A stretch of 64,000 bases of DNA from Molanna angustata (lineage: Eukaryota > Arthropoda > Insecta > Trichoptera > Molannidae). The position numbers were made by a program, and so were the translations under genes. The stretch is from NCBI GenBank assembly GCA_963576475.1, contig OY754970.1, forward strand, positions 35,559,947 to 35,623,946, written 5' to 3'. This document shows, in pieces, positions 21,701-29,293 of the stretch. The notes beneath the pieces were generated by a model. That model worked only from the letters and a program-made list of their open reading frames with translations. It had not been told where the DNA came from and searched no databases. Each line of letters begins with the position of its first letter. Positions within the stretch are counted from its first letter, which is position 1.

Positions 21701-24425
21701 TATCTGGGGAGCAAGTCTGATCAACCGGCGAAATCAAAACCATCCATGTTTACCCATATCATGGATATAATTATCAAACGGAGTTCTATAACATCATAAG
21801 ATATTATGGAAACTCCATAAGATAATTATATCCATGATATGGGTAAACATGGATGGTTTTGATTCCGCCTGTTCACCAGGCTTGCCCTCCTGGTTTATTA
21901 ATATACATATTCGCACATTTTGTTAATCCAGAGTACACATCAATATTCATATCAATATTTTCAATTGCAGGACAAAGCTACACCATTATTCATTGCATCG
22001 CAAAATGGTCACATAGACATAGTAGAATTTCTCCTGAGATCGGGAGCACATTGCAACGCAATCAGGAACGACGGTGCATCAGCATTGTGGATCTCCTCAC
22101 AGATGGGATATGATCATGTTGTGAAAGTATTGTGTCGACACGGCGCCAACATTGACCAACTTCGAAATGTAAGGCAACTTTGAATGTCATTAAATTATTG
22201 CATACAAATTTGATTTAATAATTCTTTTCGTGATAAATAAAAATATTAGATATACCCTTCCAAAGGAGATCTGCATCTCGTCTCTTAGACCTGACTTGAA
22301 AATAGTTATTTATGTGGAGCTGACTGTTCCATGGGACACAAATATTCCAAAAGACCACCAATTCAAGCTTAACAAGTACAAGGAACTGGTAGATAAAACA
22401 GTTCAAAATGGCTTTAGCACAAATATATATGCTGTAGAGGTGAGGGCGAGAGGCCTGCCCGCAAATAATAATAATAATAAGGACAATTTATAAAGCGCCG
22501 TTTAGTGACAACCGTGGTCACCTCAAGGGCGCTTTCAGTTTGCAAAAAATAATTTAAAATTAGTCCTATAGCTAACACATCTTTATATTCGTACTTTAAT
22601 TATATTCGTACTTTAAGGACCTAGGTCTCTTTAGGGGTAAAATAAAAGAACTTCTGGATAGAGTGGTAAAAGCTGCGTTGTCCGCGCCCTATTGGATTTG
22701 GTTGCGCATGGGAGTAGAGTACCAGTCGAAGGTTGGTGGGTGAGTGGTAAGCGTGACTTGAGTCATAAAGGGGCCCTTTAAACCCGCATACATGGTCGCA
22801 AGCCCGTGTGGCTCGCCTATTCTGGCTGGTACTCTGTTCGCATGTGCTCATAGGTTTGGATTCGTGAATCCAGTAAAACCACGAGTGTATCATCACAGAG
22901 GCATTTGTTAAAAACGAGTGGGTTGTGGCCAACACTAAACTCTCCACACCATAGTAAGTGTACATTTTTTCTTCTTGAAAGATTGACAATCCCAAAATGC
23001 ATTTTTATAAAGTAGGTACATTTCTATTAGTTTTCTAAACAAATATTAGTTTCCCAGAGGACAAAAAAATTTCATAATACACCATACACATTTTTAGTAA
23101 TAGACGACCATGTATGAGAAGATTTATTTTATATATTTATTTACTTTTAATCACACCATATTTACAATGACAACAATAAGTAGATTACTGCTGCCCCACT
23201 AGATACATGAATGTTTTTGAAGCGATGGATAAGTGACAAGATAGAAGTTTAGTTCTACCTACCTCTTGAGAAAGATGGCGCGATTATATGTAGATTATAT
23301 GTATTTTTTAAGATACATTAAAAATATGGACTCGATGAGACAAATACAAGCTTTAATTTTTTATTATTATCACAATAATTATGATATTAAATATATTTTA
23401 ACTGTTTTAGGATGGTGCTACGGCTTTATTCAAAGCAGCCCATAAAGGACACTCAGCTGTTGTTGCAGAACTATTAAAACATCGTCCAAACCTCGGACTT
23501 CTACCTGTAAGTGTATACATTCATTTATTGTCTTGTTTACATTCATTTATTTTTTCCATAGCTATTTTTTACAGAATTTTTTGTCAAAATTTTAGTTTTC
23601 CGTAATGAAGACATGTCACATCTTCTGAATTCAAATCATAAAATCCCTAATTGTTGAGGAATTAGAAATATTATCGAAAAATGGAGTAAAAAAATAATTA
23701 AATAAAAAAATATATCCTGATACAAAAATTGGTTTTTCACTATGGGATATAATGTAGGTAATATAAAATACATCTTGAGACATAAATTTAAATCACTCAC
23801 CGTAATTTTGAATGGAACTGTTTACACTGAGGTATAATATAAATTACATCACCAACTATAAATAATAAAAAAATTGTCGATCGAATGATATTTTCAAATT
23901 TTATAGTTTCCCGCGCTGCTTCACCCTCAGTTCATATCTGAACTGGTCAAAAGATATATCACACAGTGTGAAGACCAATTGTGGGATATAATTTATATCT
24001 CGGGATATGATATATATTATATCCCATAGTGAAAAGCAAGCTTTACTCATGCATGTGTGTTGCTTGCAAAGTATTTTTAACTATATTAAAAAAAAATAAT
24101 ACTGCACTCTAAACCAACTCTTTAAAAAATGACAGCTGAAACATTTTACTATTACAAAATTGAGAGAAAATAAAGAGCACTTAATTTAAAATATTTGTTT
24201 TTATTCCAGAATGGCGAAAGTGCATTACACATTGCGGCTTTGTTCGGCCATTTGGGCTGTGTGAAACTTCTGGTTGGTGCAGGCAGTGACGTCACTCTGA
24301 AGAACCAATCTGGAATGACTCCTTATCACCTGGCACAGTCCAATAACAAGAAGCAAGTCACGTCGTATCTTCATTCCATGGACGTAGCCGACATGACACA
24401 CCATGTTCCTAACGGATGTACATGA
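6732..24425 (+). CDS. ANKRD29: ANKRD29-like ankyrin-repeat protein (5' end uncertain)
   Basis: Seven exons join in frame, all in phase 0: 6732-6842, 19397-19495, 20292-20390, 21093-21191, 21971-22168, 23411-23506 and 24210-24425 (stop TGA). Each is bounded by AG and GT. The 305 visible residues form about nine ankyrin repeats: LAALRGDVDRV, DGTTPLILSAATGQTECV, GTTAVFFAAQGG, DGSTPLFVACQCGH, KATPLFIASQNGH, GASALWISSQMGY, DGATALFKAAHKGH, GESALHIAALFGH and GMTPYHLAQ. Repeat order, the 'ALWI/ASQMG' and 'ALFKAA' signatures, and total length match vertebrate ANKRD29 (about 300 aa). Most exons encode exactly one 33-residue repeat, and the 198-bp exon encodes two. The family is thought to be a protein-binding scaffold with no known enzymatic activity. 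The first intron exceeds 12.5 kb and is full of repeats. The true start codon lies upstream and was not proven. An in-frame ATG at 6687 sits in the polypyrimidine tract before exon 1 and is unlikely to be used. Confidence 0.92.
7035..7065. repeat. Perfect 15-bp-arm palindrome
   Basis: AATAGTAAGTTACAA, a single central A, and TTGTAACTTACTATT form a perfect inverted repeat. It could be the core of a decayed fold-back element or a cruciform-prone site. No extended arms are evident. Confidence 0.8.
8174..8395 (+). other. Isolated 73-codon open frame inside ANKRD29 intron
   Basis: A stop-bounded frame of higher complexity than its AT-rich surroundings, with segments NVSEAGVMTFHVQHEMTSD and QHQWPVKFTIDDNKN. 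It contains internal ATGs, but I recognise no family and no flanking splice signals. It may be a captured or retroposed gene fragment. Confidence 0.25.
8908..9066. mobile_element. Fold-back element family F, copy 1
   Basis: The element is nearly one long palindrome. It starts GGGGGGCAAGTCTGGTTC and ends GAACCAGACTTGCCCCCC, with inner arms CATGGATATAATTAT / ATAATTATATCCATG. The left arm lacks about 26 bp that the other copies have between the terminal box and CATATCATGG. It is flanked by TTCAG on the left and CTGAA on the right. It is non-coding and sits in the first ANKRD29 intron. Confidence 0.88.
10512..10660 (+). mobile_element. tRNA-Thr-like SINE, family A, copy 1
   Basis: The tRNA-like head has an A box (TGGCAGAGAGG) and a B box (GCGAGTTCGAATCCTG). 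It is followed by the family body TTCGTTCACCTATAGCTCAA and GCATTTATTCTTAGTTTATG. The anticodon stem is damaged by a deletion relative to the 60.5-kb copy. Confidence 0.85.
10751..10990 (+). mobile_element. tRNA-derived SINE, family B, copy 2 (best copy)
   Basis: The head has a consensus-matching A box TGGCTCAGTTGG and B box GGGTTCGATTCCCGG, ending GGAGACAC. The body runs through GTCTGGATCTGTGAGACGAT, AAGTCTCCAGAATGTGGCAA and GACATAGTACCTGTTAGTTG. Not a functional tRNA: it lacks matching acceptor-stem ends and has a non-tRNA body. Confidence 0.88.
11010..11531. repeat. 35-40-bp minisatellite, about 14 copies
   Basis: The unit is approximately ACATTAAGTTAGTAATAAGT followed by ATCTACCTACTAAAAA. 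It repeats about 14 times with a 35-36-bp period. A few units are 40 bp because TAAG is doubled (ATAAGTAAGTAT), and one unit has CAATAGGTAAG. Units are more than 90% alike by eye, which implies recent expansion. It lies directly after SINE B copy 2, in the ANKRD29 first intron. Confidence 0.95.
12190..12226 (+). repeat. SINE B remnant (B-box region)
   Basis: The short piece GGTCCCGGGTCCTATTCCCG followed by GTGGA matches the B-box end of the family B head. No A box or body remains. Confidence 0.45.
12232..12912 (+). repeat. Dispersed repeat D, copy 1, split by a fold-back element
   Basis: Starts near the hairpin ACTCCCCACTA..CCAAGGGGATATAGTGGGGAGT. It continues CAGATTATCAACTAACATCA, ACTCGCTTAGACCCCATTAA, CAAATTGGTAAAAAGACACA and ends GAGTGACTTGTTGGTGGCCACAAC. 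The same blocks occur in order at 17130-17985 (+) and 32468-33010 (-). Fold-back copy F2 interrupts it at 12438-12619. It is non-autonomous and I see no coding sequence of its own. Confidence 0.82.
12438..12619. mobile_element. Fold-back element family F, copy 2, with CTG target duplication
   Basis: A 182-bp, almost fully self-complementary element: GGGGGCAAGTCTGGTCCGAT ... AGACTTGCCCCC. CTG flanks both ends (12435-12437 and 12620-12622). The uninterrupted repeat D copies at about 17739 and 32750 give the empty site (GATATCTGAATAG), which shows that this is an insertion with a 3-bp duplication. Confidence 0.9.
12943..13140 (+). repeat. Dispersed repeat C, copy 1
   Basis: Contains ACGGCATATCCCACAATGTG, GGGTAACCAGCGAAAGGTGT, GTGTGCATTACCTTATAAAA and GATGGTGAACCT. 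The same ordered blocks occur at 24638-24775 (+), 59768-59850 (+) and, inverted, at 19984-20068. It begins in an ATTC simple repeat. Probably non-autonomous; class unknown. Confidence 0.75.
14241..14405 (+). mobile_element. tRNA-Thr-like SINE, family A, copy 2
   Basis: The head TGGTGGCAGAGCGGCTAGAG folds with an anticodon stem TGGA/TCCA around loop TTCGTAA (anticodon CGT, Thr-like). The B box is GAGTTCGAATCTCG. The shared body is TAGTTCACCTATAGTACAAG and CATTTATGCTTAGTTTGGGG, ending near ACAAGGATATATTCATTCTT. Confidence 0.88.
14836..15024 (+). other. Short unexplained open frame
   Basis: A frame with an internal ATG at 14851 starts MAQSTDPESRVVYLSAGALS and is more GC-rich than its surroundings for its first 30 codons. 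No homology or splice context is recognised. It lies in the large ANKRD29 intron and could be a decayed repeat. Confidence 0.2.
15828..16230 (-). mobile_element. LINE C-terminal fragment with internal 51-bp duplication
   Basis: The minus-strand frame includes TKVADIMDRIAKLKWQWAGH (the 'KW.WAGH.AR' block), RPWEDKRGFGRPQKRWDDD and RGKWRQMEEAYIQQW. These are hallmarks of the C-terminus of insect RTE/CR1-type LINE ORFs ('R.GRP..RW.DD', 'W..L.EAY.QQW'). A 51-bp unit is repeated in tandem (16101-16151 and 16152-16202), which duplicates 17 residues around RITNTEIR. The RT core is absent. Confidence 0.87.
16490..16835 (+). pseudogene. Degenerate coding segment, perhaps LINE ORF1-like
   Basis: One frame reads FEDLYETLMHITNIDQEIPL, IYKIIKANPYSSLDDRKI, then after stops CEIIRMFDVIRIPGTSTEQ and EKAEEELHIDI. 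The last part is reminiscent of the L1/CR1 ORF1 pattern in which a short 'I.V.G..' block is followed by an acidic helix. That is a weak resemblance. It is clearly broken by stops. Confidence 0.35.
17130..17985 (+). repeat. Dispersed repeat D, copy 2, split by a LINE fragment
   Basis: Begins CTCCTCACTACTCACTACCC and ends GTGACTTGTTAGTGAGGAGT plus TGGCCACAACCCATTCG. The middle blocks (TTAGATTATCAACTAGTATC, ATTCGCTTAGACCATATTAG, AAATTGCTAAAAAGGCACAT) follow the order of copy 1. A LINE fragment interrupts it at 17193-17525. Confidence 0.8.
17193..17525 (+). mobile_element. LINE 3' fragment with 9-bp target duplication
   Basis: Plus-strand protein EDVVRWGRTRRRFWRDHVG, DEHPTGSRPPGRPPKRWRD, SWTSSSQE is the C-terminal block of a LINE ORF ('GRPPKRW.DSW.S'). 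It is flanked by GCAATTTTA at 17184-17192 and again at 17526-17534, which is the expected target duplication. It ends in (GAA)n. The host repeat D continues on both sides. Confidence 0.88.
18100..18940. other. Intronic stretch without a supported gene
   Basis: A minus-strand frame at 18495-18271 is open for 74 codons but shows no domain. The tandem words GGGCTCATTATTATG / GGGCTCATTATGATG lie at about 18150-18180. Nothing else is recognised. Confidence 0.25.
18950..19265 (+). mobile_element. LINE 3' fragment, same family as 17.2 kb
   Basis: Read across frameshifts it gives LRCITGNTLRNRIRNTEMR, EDIVRWG, RLPRGRKPPGRPPKRWRDSW and a polypurine (GAA)n end. It is therefore a second, frameshifted copy of the family at 17193-17525, immediately 5' of ANKRD29 exon 19397-19495. 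Confidence 0.8.
19984..20068 (-). repeat. Dispersed repeat C, copy 2
   Basis: The inverted copy reads TATAAGGTTTTGCACACCCC, CACACCTGTCGCTGGTTACC and CCTACATTGTGGGATAAATG. Its reverse complement matches the core of copies 12.9 kb and 24.6 kb. It lies in an ANKRD29 intron. Confidence 0.7.
21707..21889. mobile_element. Fold-back element family F, copy 3, with CTG target duplication
   Basis: A 183-bp palindromic element, GGGAGCAAGTCTGATCAACC ... GGCTTGCCCTC, with inner arms ACCATCCATGTTTACCCATA / TATGGGTAAACATGGATGGT. CTG is at 21704-21706 and 21890-21892. The octamer before it, GATATCTG, is the same as at copy 2. It lies 80 bp before ANKRD29 exon 21971-22168. Confidence 0.9.
22230..22960 (+). 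mobile_element. R2-type LINE 3' end: restriction-like endonuclease region plus 3' UTR
   Basis: The plus-strand frame at 22230-22493 shows SSLRPDLKIVIYVELTVPWD, KYKELVDKTVQNGFSTNIY and AVEVRARGLPA. An RPD followed 12-14 residues later by an acidic residue (here in ELTVPW) is the signature of the restriction-like endonuclease that sits C-terminal to RT in R2/R4/NeSL-type LINEs. After an AAT run the ORF continues in another frame: KDLGLFRGKIKELLDRVVKA, then YWIWLRMGVE and a stop. A 3' UTR (CGTGACTTGAGTCATAAAGG to GTGAATCCAGTAAAACCACG) follows and matches 40546-41056. The RT is absent. Confidence 0.75.
23145..23215 (-). repeat. Dispersed repeat E, copy 3
   Basis: TCACACCATATTTACAATGA and CAACAATAAGTAGATTACTG, then CTGCCCCACTAGA, match the reverse complement of the 4.3-kb copy. 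Intronic in ANKRD29. Confidence 0.65.
23726..24045. mobile_element. MITE with about 26-bp terminal inverted repeats
   Basis: The left end TTTTTCACTATGGGATATAA is answered at the right by TTATATCCCATAGTGAAAAG (24017-24036). Subterminal GGGATATAATTTATATCTCG repeats the motif GGGATATA several times. About 320 bp, non-coding, in the last ANKRD29 intron. The target duplication is not clear. Confidence 0.75.
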
Positions 24426-24637
24426 CATAGATTTTATATGCCATTTTCTGTTTACAACAACAATTCTTTCGATTACAATTTCGCCAACTTGGAAATTGTG
24501 ATTTAATGGTACAAATTTGTACCCGCTATTTTGGCATTTTAAATTGTTTATTATTACAACATAATTTTAAAGCATAAAAAAAAACAAATCTTTATTATAT
24601 TTTCTGTTATGTAAAAAATATATTGATATACATTCAA
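24426..24637 (+). other. Probable start of ANKRD29 3' UTR
   Basis: AT-rich sequence directly after the ANKRD29 stop codon. No unambiguous cleavage site can be chosen, since several AATAAA-like words occur downstream (for example near 25540), so the 3' end is not assigned. Confidence 0.4.
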
Positions 24638-24775
24638 ACCTTCACGGCATATTCCACAGTGTGAAGTAGCCAGCGACGTGTGTGCATTATCCTATAAAAC
24701 TCAACACATGCGTGTATCCTTACACATCTAAAAAAGCAACAGTCTGAATGGATGGTGAACCTTGTAGGTGAACTA
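24638..24775 (+). repeat. Dispersed repeat C, copy 3
   Basis: CTTCACGGCATATTCCACAG, GAAGTAGCCAGCGACGTGTG, GCATTATCCTATAAAACTCA and GATGGTGAACCTTGTAGGTG follow the order of copy 1. It lies either in the ANKRD29 3' UTR or just beyond it. Confidence 0.75.
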
Positions 24776-26105
24776 ATATTAAGTTTGACATTTAACATTC
24801 ATTTACCCCATATCTTGCATCCATAGAATAATAATAAAACTATAGAATACTCATTCCCATACAATACCTTGCTGAAAAAATGAAGCCGTTTTATTGGCCG
24901 GCTCGTCTCAATATATGTATGACTCTGCTGGTAGACATTGTTCATTGTTCATTATTAGTACTACTTGTTATGACTGCGTAAATAATTTTGCAAGCAGTTA
25001 AAAAATTCGCTATTTGGAGAATGTATCAATGCAGACGGCCAAATGATTACTGAATGCTCGTAGCAAAATATTGACCAAATTAGTCAACATAAAGCAGTCA
25101 CATTTACTGTAGGCTAAAGAGTATTCTATACTATTATTATTCTATGCTTGCATCACACTGTTTTTATTTAAAAATAAATTCACTCTAAAATTTGTATTAA
25201 AAATGAAAGAAATATTTTTTTTTGTGTTTTAAGATTAATCAGCGTAGTATACACTTTGATTTTTCTTGAATGCATTTACATACTTGAAAAAATGTATTGT
25301 TCCTTTTTCAAAATGCCTCAAGTAATCATATATTTTTAGCACAATATTATATATTGGGTATTTTATATTACATATTACAAAGCAGAATTCAATAATCCAT
25401 CCCTTAATACTTTTTTTTTCAAATACTGACAACCTAAGATTTTTAATTTATAATTATAACTTAACTAGTTATCATAAATCAAAAAAAATAAGTCTCACAA
25501 ATATATTGTATGTACCCTTTTGTACATTTTCAATCAAATAAAATATTTCCTTTAAAATTTGAAGCATTGATTTAGGTATTTGTTTATGATAATAGCAGAA
25601 AATGATGACAAACAATAAATTTGGGACTATGAGAATCTTAGATCATGAAAGAGGGGATACATAAAACAAGACTACTGCAGTGTGACTGTCTGCCACCAGC
25701 TTATCATTTCAAATGTGAAAGTATTACTTTTTTTACGGAACAATTCACTATTGTAAATTCAATTAAGCTACAATGATATATTAATTTAAAATTCTTAATA
25801 TACATGTTTTTACTACCGTTGCCTCCTCAGTTCTTTGAATATCTTGGTCACAGTAGCTTTTTACGCGGGTGCATTGATGTTAAGCTTCTCCTATCTTTCA
25901 TGTTCTAAGATAAGTACTTGTAAAAAAAAAATATTCTGGTGACATTGTTTTTGTATTCACTAATCAAGTTTGTATATTTTGAAAGAGATACAATCAATTT
26001 CTAACTCAAAATAGATAAAATGTATTTATGGTATATTTTACGTATGTTAAACTATTAGAAGTTTATTATTTATCAAGTTTTTTCTTTATTAAACATACTC
26101 TGTAA
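24776..26105. other. AT-rich spacer or 3' UTR, no gene seen
   Basis: Only short random frames are present. The sequence is A/T-rich with no exon-like segment, inverted-repeat ends or tRNA-like structure noticed. Confidence 0.4.
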
Positions 26106-26321
26106 GATCCGAATTAGATACGACATTCACCCATCTGTTTAATGGATGAAAAGTATTTTATATCAAATTTAGTATGCCAAAAAATATATCACAAGTGGGT
26201 TGGCTAATAAAATCTTGGCCAGACTACAAACTGTAACTAATTTTTTTTTTAAATATTGCACTCATTGTTTTAACAAACAAATTTTATATCAATTGAAAGA
26301 ATGAAAATATAAAAAAATGTT

Positions 26322-26765
26322 AGGTTGTCTATTTTTTCTTGGCGTAACTATTGGGTTGGCAGATATAAACAGATAAGTCTTTTTTTCTTGCCCCTCTATC
26401 CTGATTTATCCAAAGATGGGCCTCCTTTGTACGTATGCGCGAGGATCTTCTGTCCTGGGTTGTTACAATGGGAATACTCTAAAACATCAGCTCCTTCTCA
26501 ATACTGGACCACCATGTTGCTGTGGGTATGTCTCGACCCCTAGGTCTAGCTGGAATGTTGAGCGCTTTCTTTACTGAATAATCTTCATCCAGATAGATAC
26601 TAGTAATTCACACCCATCTGCATAGTAAATAATTCTTGTATTAAAAAAACGCTATTTCATTGCGAACATGATGATAAAGGGTTGTCTGCAAAAAAGCTGG
26701 TTTGAATGACGGTTGGTGAGCTTTAAAAAGCGAATGATAATGTGTCACAAATAGACAACCCAATG
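26322..26765. mobile_element. Nested DNA element carrying a captured LINE fragment
   Basis: The ends TTAGGTTGTCTATTTT (left) and AAATAGACAACCCAA (right) are inverted repeats. ATG-containing flanks (AATGTTA / AATGTTT) could be a target duplication. Inside lies a minus-strand LINE fragment at 26400-26580. The superfamily is not assignable. Confidence 0.6.
26400..26580 (-). mobile_element. LINE C-terminal fragment (RTE-like)
   Basis: The minus strand translates to ALNIPARPRGR, TATWWSSIEKEL and, after a break, TTQDRRSSRIRTKEA. It aligns by eye with ALNIPTPPRARGRPQATWW and QDRKTWRLRTRGADP at 660-1035, so it is the same family in a more damaged copy. Confidence 0.75.
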
Positions 26766-28049
26766 TTTGTAAATTCTATAGGCTTCATACTTTTGATTGG
26801 TATAAAATTTATTTGCTATATTAATGATTGCAATGTTTAAAAAAAATCAATTATGAATTTTTAGGTTTCTGGCCTGGTATTTTTTAGTCAACCCATTTTC
26901 GTTATATTTTTTTACATAGGTACTAAATTTTATATAAAATACTATTAATCCATTAAACAGATGGGTGAAGATCGTTTCTAATTCTGATCCTGTACTATAA
27001 GATATAGATATAATATTGATGAGGAAAGAAAAAAATATCATAAATTATAATGTTGGTGAATAATTATTATTAAGTTAAGTTGGGGAATATTTTATAAATT
27101 TTATATCTATGGTTTGATTTGTGTTCATTTATTTATTTATTCAAATAAATATTTAGTGATATATCTATGATGTTATGCATTTAAAATTTCTATGTTTTTA
27201 TGTATTTATAAAATTGTTTATAACTCTGTTAAGTAATAAATTTCTCTTTCAAGATTTAAATTTAAACAAACACATATAATATGACTGTAAAATCTAATAA
27301 AAATATTTGAAAATGGTTCAGTTTTAATCTTACAATATTTATTTATAGTTTTTAATATTTTTTTTGTACCTATTGTATTTTTTTACTAGATTATTACTTG
27401 AAAAAATAATAATTAGCAAAATATCCTCTAGGTAATATTTTAAGACTAGTATGACAAATATATACCATAAAATTATTTTATATTATAATTTCACTAAATA
27501 TGCAGATATTATAAATATTGTATTATGTCTAGTAGTTAAATAATACAATTATATATCAAAATAAATATAAAGATGTTTGTGTCTTTGTTATATTATTCAA
27601 TAACTTTGTATAAAATTTTGTTACATATTGAATATTATTTTAGCTACACAGGCTGTAAACTACAGCTTGCACAGTAACTTTTCTGCTATAAATGGGTATA
27701 TTCAATGCAACCTTCACAAGATACAATAGTGTACAGGTCACTGCTGCCACATACATCATACATTATTCAGTCCTACTTTCAACTTCACTTTATTTAACTG
27801 TTTCCATAAGCTTTACAGCTTGTATATATTTAAACAGATTGTATCTATTTATAAATTTGGGGTAAAATTTTTTTGAAAAATTGTATCATTGAGTTCTAGT
27901 CGAAGAAAAGTAGTTAGTAAATAGCTTATAAATGTATTTATAGTCTATAAATTTGGATGAATCAAATTTTTTTATTTTGATGATTTTTATAAAGATTACA
28001 TACAACGGTATTTTTTACAACAAACAAGGTATAGTGGTACTTTTTAAAA

Positions 28050-28140
28050 TTAGGAATGAGGGACAGGGAGACGTTGAATGAAGTGATAGCCATAGTTGAG
28101 AGAATCTGACATGGCACCGGAAGAAGAAGAAGAAGAAGGT
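28050..28140 (+). mobile_element. LINE 3' terminus with (GAA)n tail
   Basis: Reads RDRETLNEVIAIVERI followed by a stop, HGTG and a run of GAA units at 28120-28137. This is typical of the last residues and tail of insect LINEs. Only this terminus is present. Confidence 0.5.
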
Positions 28141-28607
28141 ACTTTTTTATAAAGATATAGTAACGGATAATAAAAGGCTGAAATAGAATTATTGTGAATA
28201 ACATTCGGAACGTCGGAACGCTTCAATATTTGAAATGCAGTGAAACCATTTTGAGATATTCCGTCGAAAAACATTTTTAAAACATGGTATGGAAACATGG
28301 TATGAAGGTTTCGCTGAATATTATAAATAGGGTATTGAACAATGAGAAAGATTTGATTTGATAATGAGGTTGTGGGAACATAGTTAAAGATCAAAAGTAT
28401 TGATTAAACAGATATTAATTAACAAAAAATTGATTTCAAAAAATTTAAATCAATTGATTAATTTTGATTGAATTGATTTTGTGACATGAGTAAAATAGTA
28501 TCAAACCTGACATACTTACAAGTTTAAATTACTCGCAAAGATGTACATATTATTTTTTATCTTTATTCATAATTCTTTTAATCTAATACAATAATAAATT
28601 AAATTAA

Positions 28608-29289
28608 GGGGGGGATTGCTGCCAGCGTACCTATTTTTCAATTTGATATACCATCATTATTTCTTATCAAATCATTTTGAAAAAAATAATTTAGATAGTT
28701 TGGGTATTAATAAACAAAAATATACCTTAACTTTTTGATAATGTTCTGTATAAATTCTTGTAGAAAAATAATGGCATACCCCGATTTTCAACGTTTATCA
28801 TATATTTTTAATAAACTATAAGGCGTAGAGTAATATATTTTTTTTTAAATTAAAGAAGACAAAAATATCTAGAAAAATATGATGTGACGTTGCATTAATG
28901 CTTCAGGTTTAGTAAATTAACCTAAAAAACATTTATTTTCCATTCAGCGCCATTGCGTAATAAAAGTTTTTTTGGTTTATTTACTTAACCTGATGCGTTA
29001 ACGCAACGTCATATCATATTTTTCCAGGTATTTTGTTCTTCTTTAATTTATAAAAAAAATATTGCTCTATACCTTATATTTTTTTATAACTTTAAGATAA
29101 ATGTCTAAAATCGGGGTATGCTTATTATTTTCCTACAAGAATATAATACAGAACATAATCAAAAAGTTAAGGTATATTTCTCTTTATTAATATCCAAACT
29201 AACTAGGTTATTTTTTTCAAAATGATTCGTTTAGTAATAATGATGGTATATCAAATTGAAAAATAGGCACGTTGGCAGCAGTCACCCTC
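28608..29289. mobile_element. TTAA-flanked fold-back element (piggyBac-type MITE)
   Basis: TTAA at 28604-28607 and 29290-29293 brackets a 682-bp element with arms of about 320 bp. The outer ends are GGGGGGGATTGCTGCCAGCG and GTTGGCAGCAGTCACCCTC. Further inside, TTTTTCAATTTGATATACCA pairs with TGGTATATCAAATTGAAAAA, and ATACCTTAACTTTTTGATAA pairs with ATCAAAAAGTTAAGGTATAT. The inner boxes TGATGTGACGTTGC / GCAACGTCATATCA also pair. It has no transposase. A truncated second copy ends at 41254, also against TTAA. Confidence 0.88.
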
Positions 29290-29293
29290 TTAA

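Larger units (their letters stand above)
26106..27000. mobile_element. Inverted-repeat element with about 115-bp arms, holding a second insert
   Basis: The left arm (ATTCACCCATCTGTTTAATG, GTATTTTATATCAAATTTAG, GTGGGTTGGCTAATAAAATC, 26106-26216) is mirrored on the right (26865-27000: GATTTT-like CTGGCCTGG, AGTCAACCCATTTTCG, ACTATTAATCCATTAAACAG, ATGGGTGAAG). The arms are imperfect, so the element is old. It contains a nested element at about 26322-26765. Confidence 0.72.

Noticed and set aside
22469..22484. AAT run as a coding Asn tract in the R2-type ORF
   Set aside because: The homologous fragment at 40.6 kb has no such run, and the true reading continues in another frame after it, so it is a microsatellite insertion.
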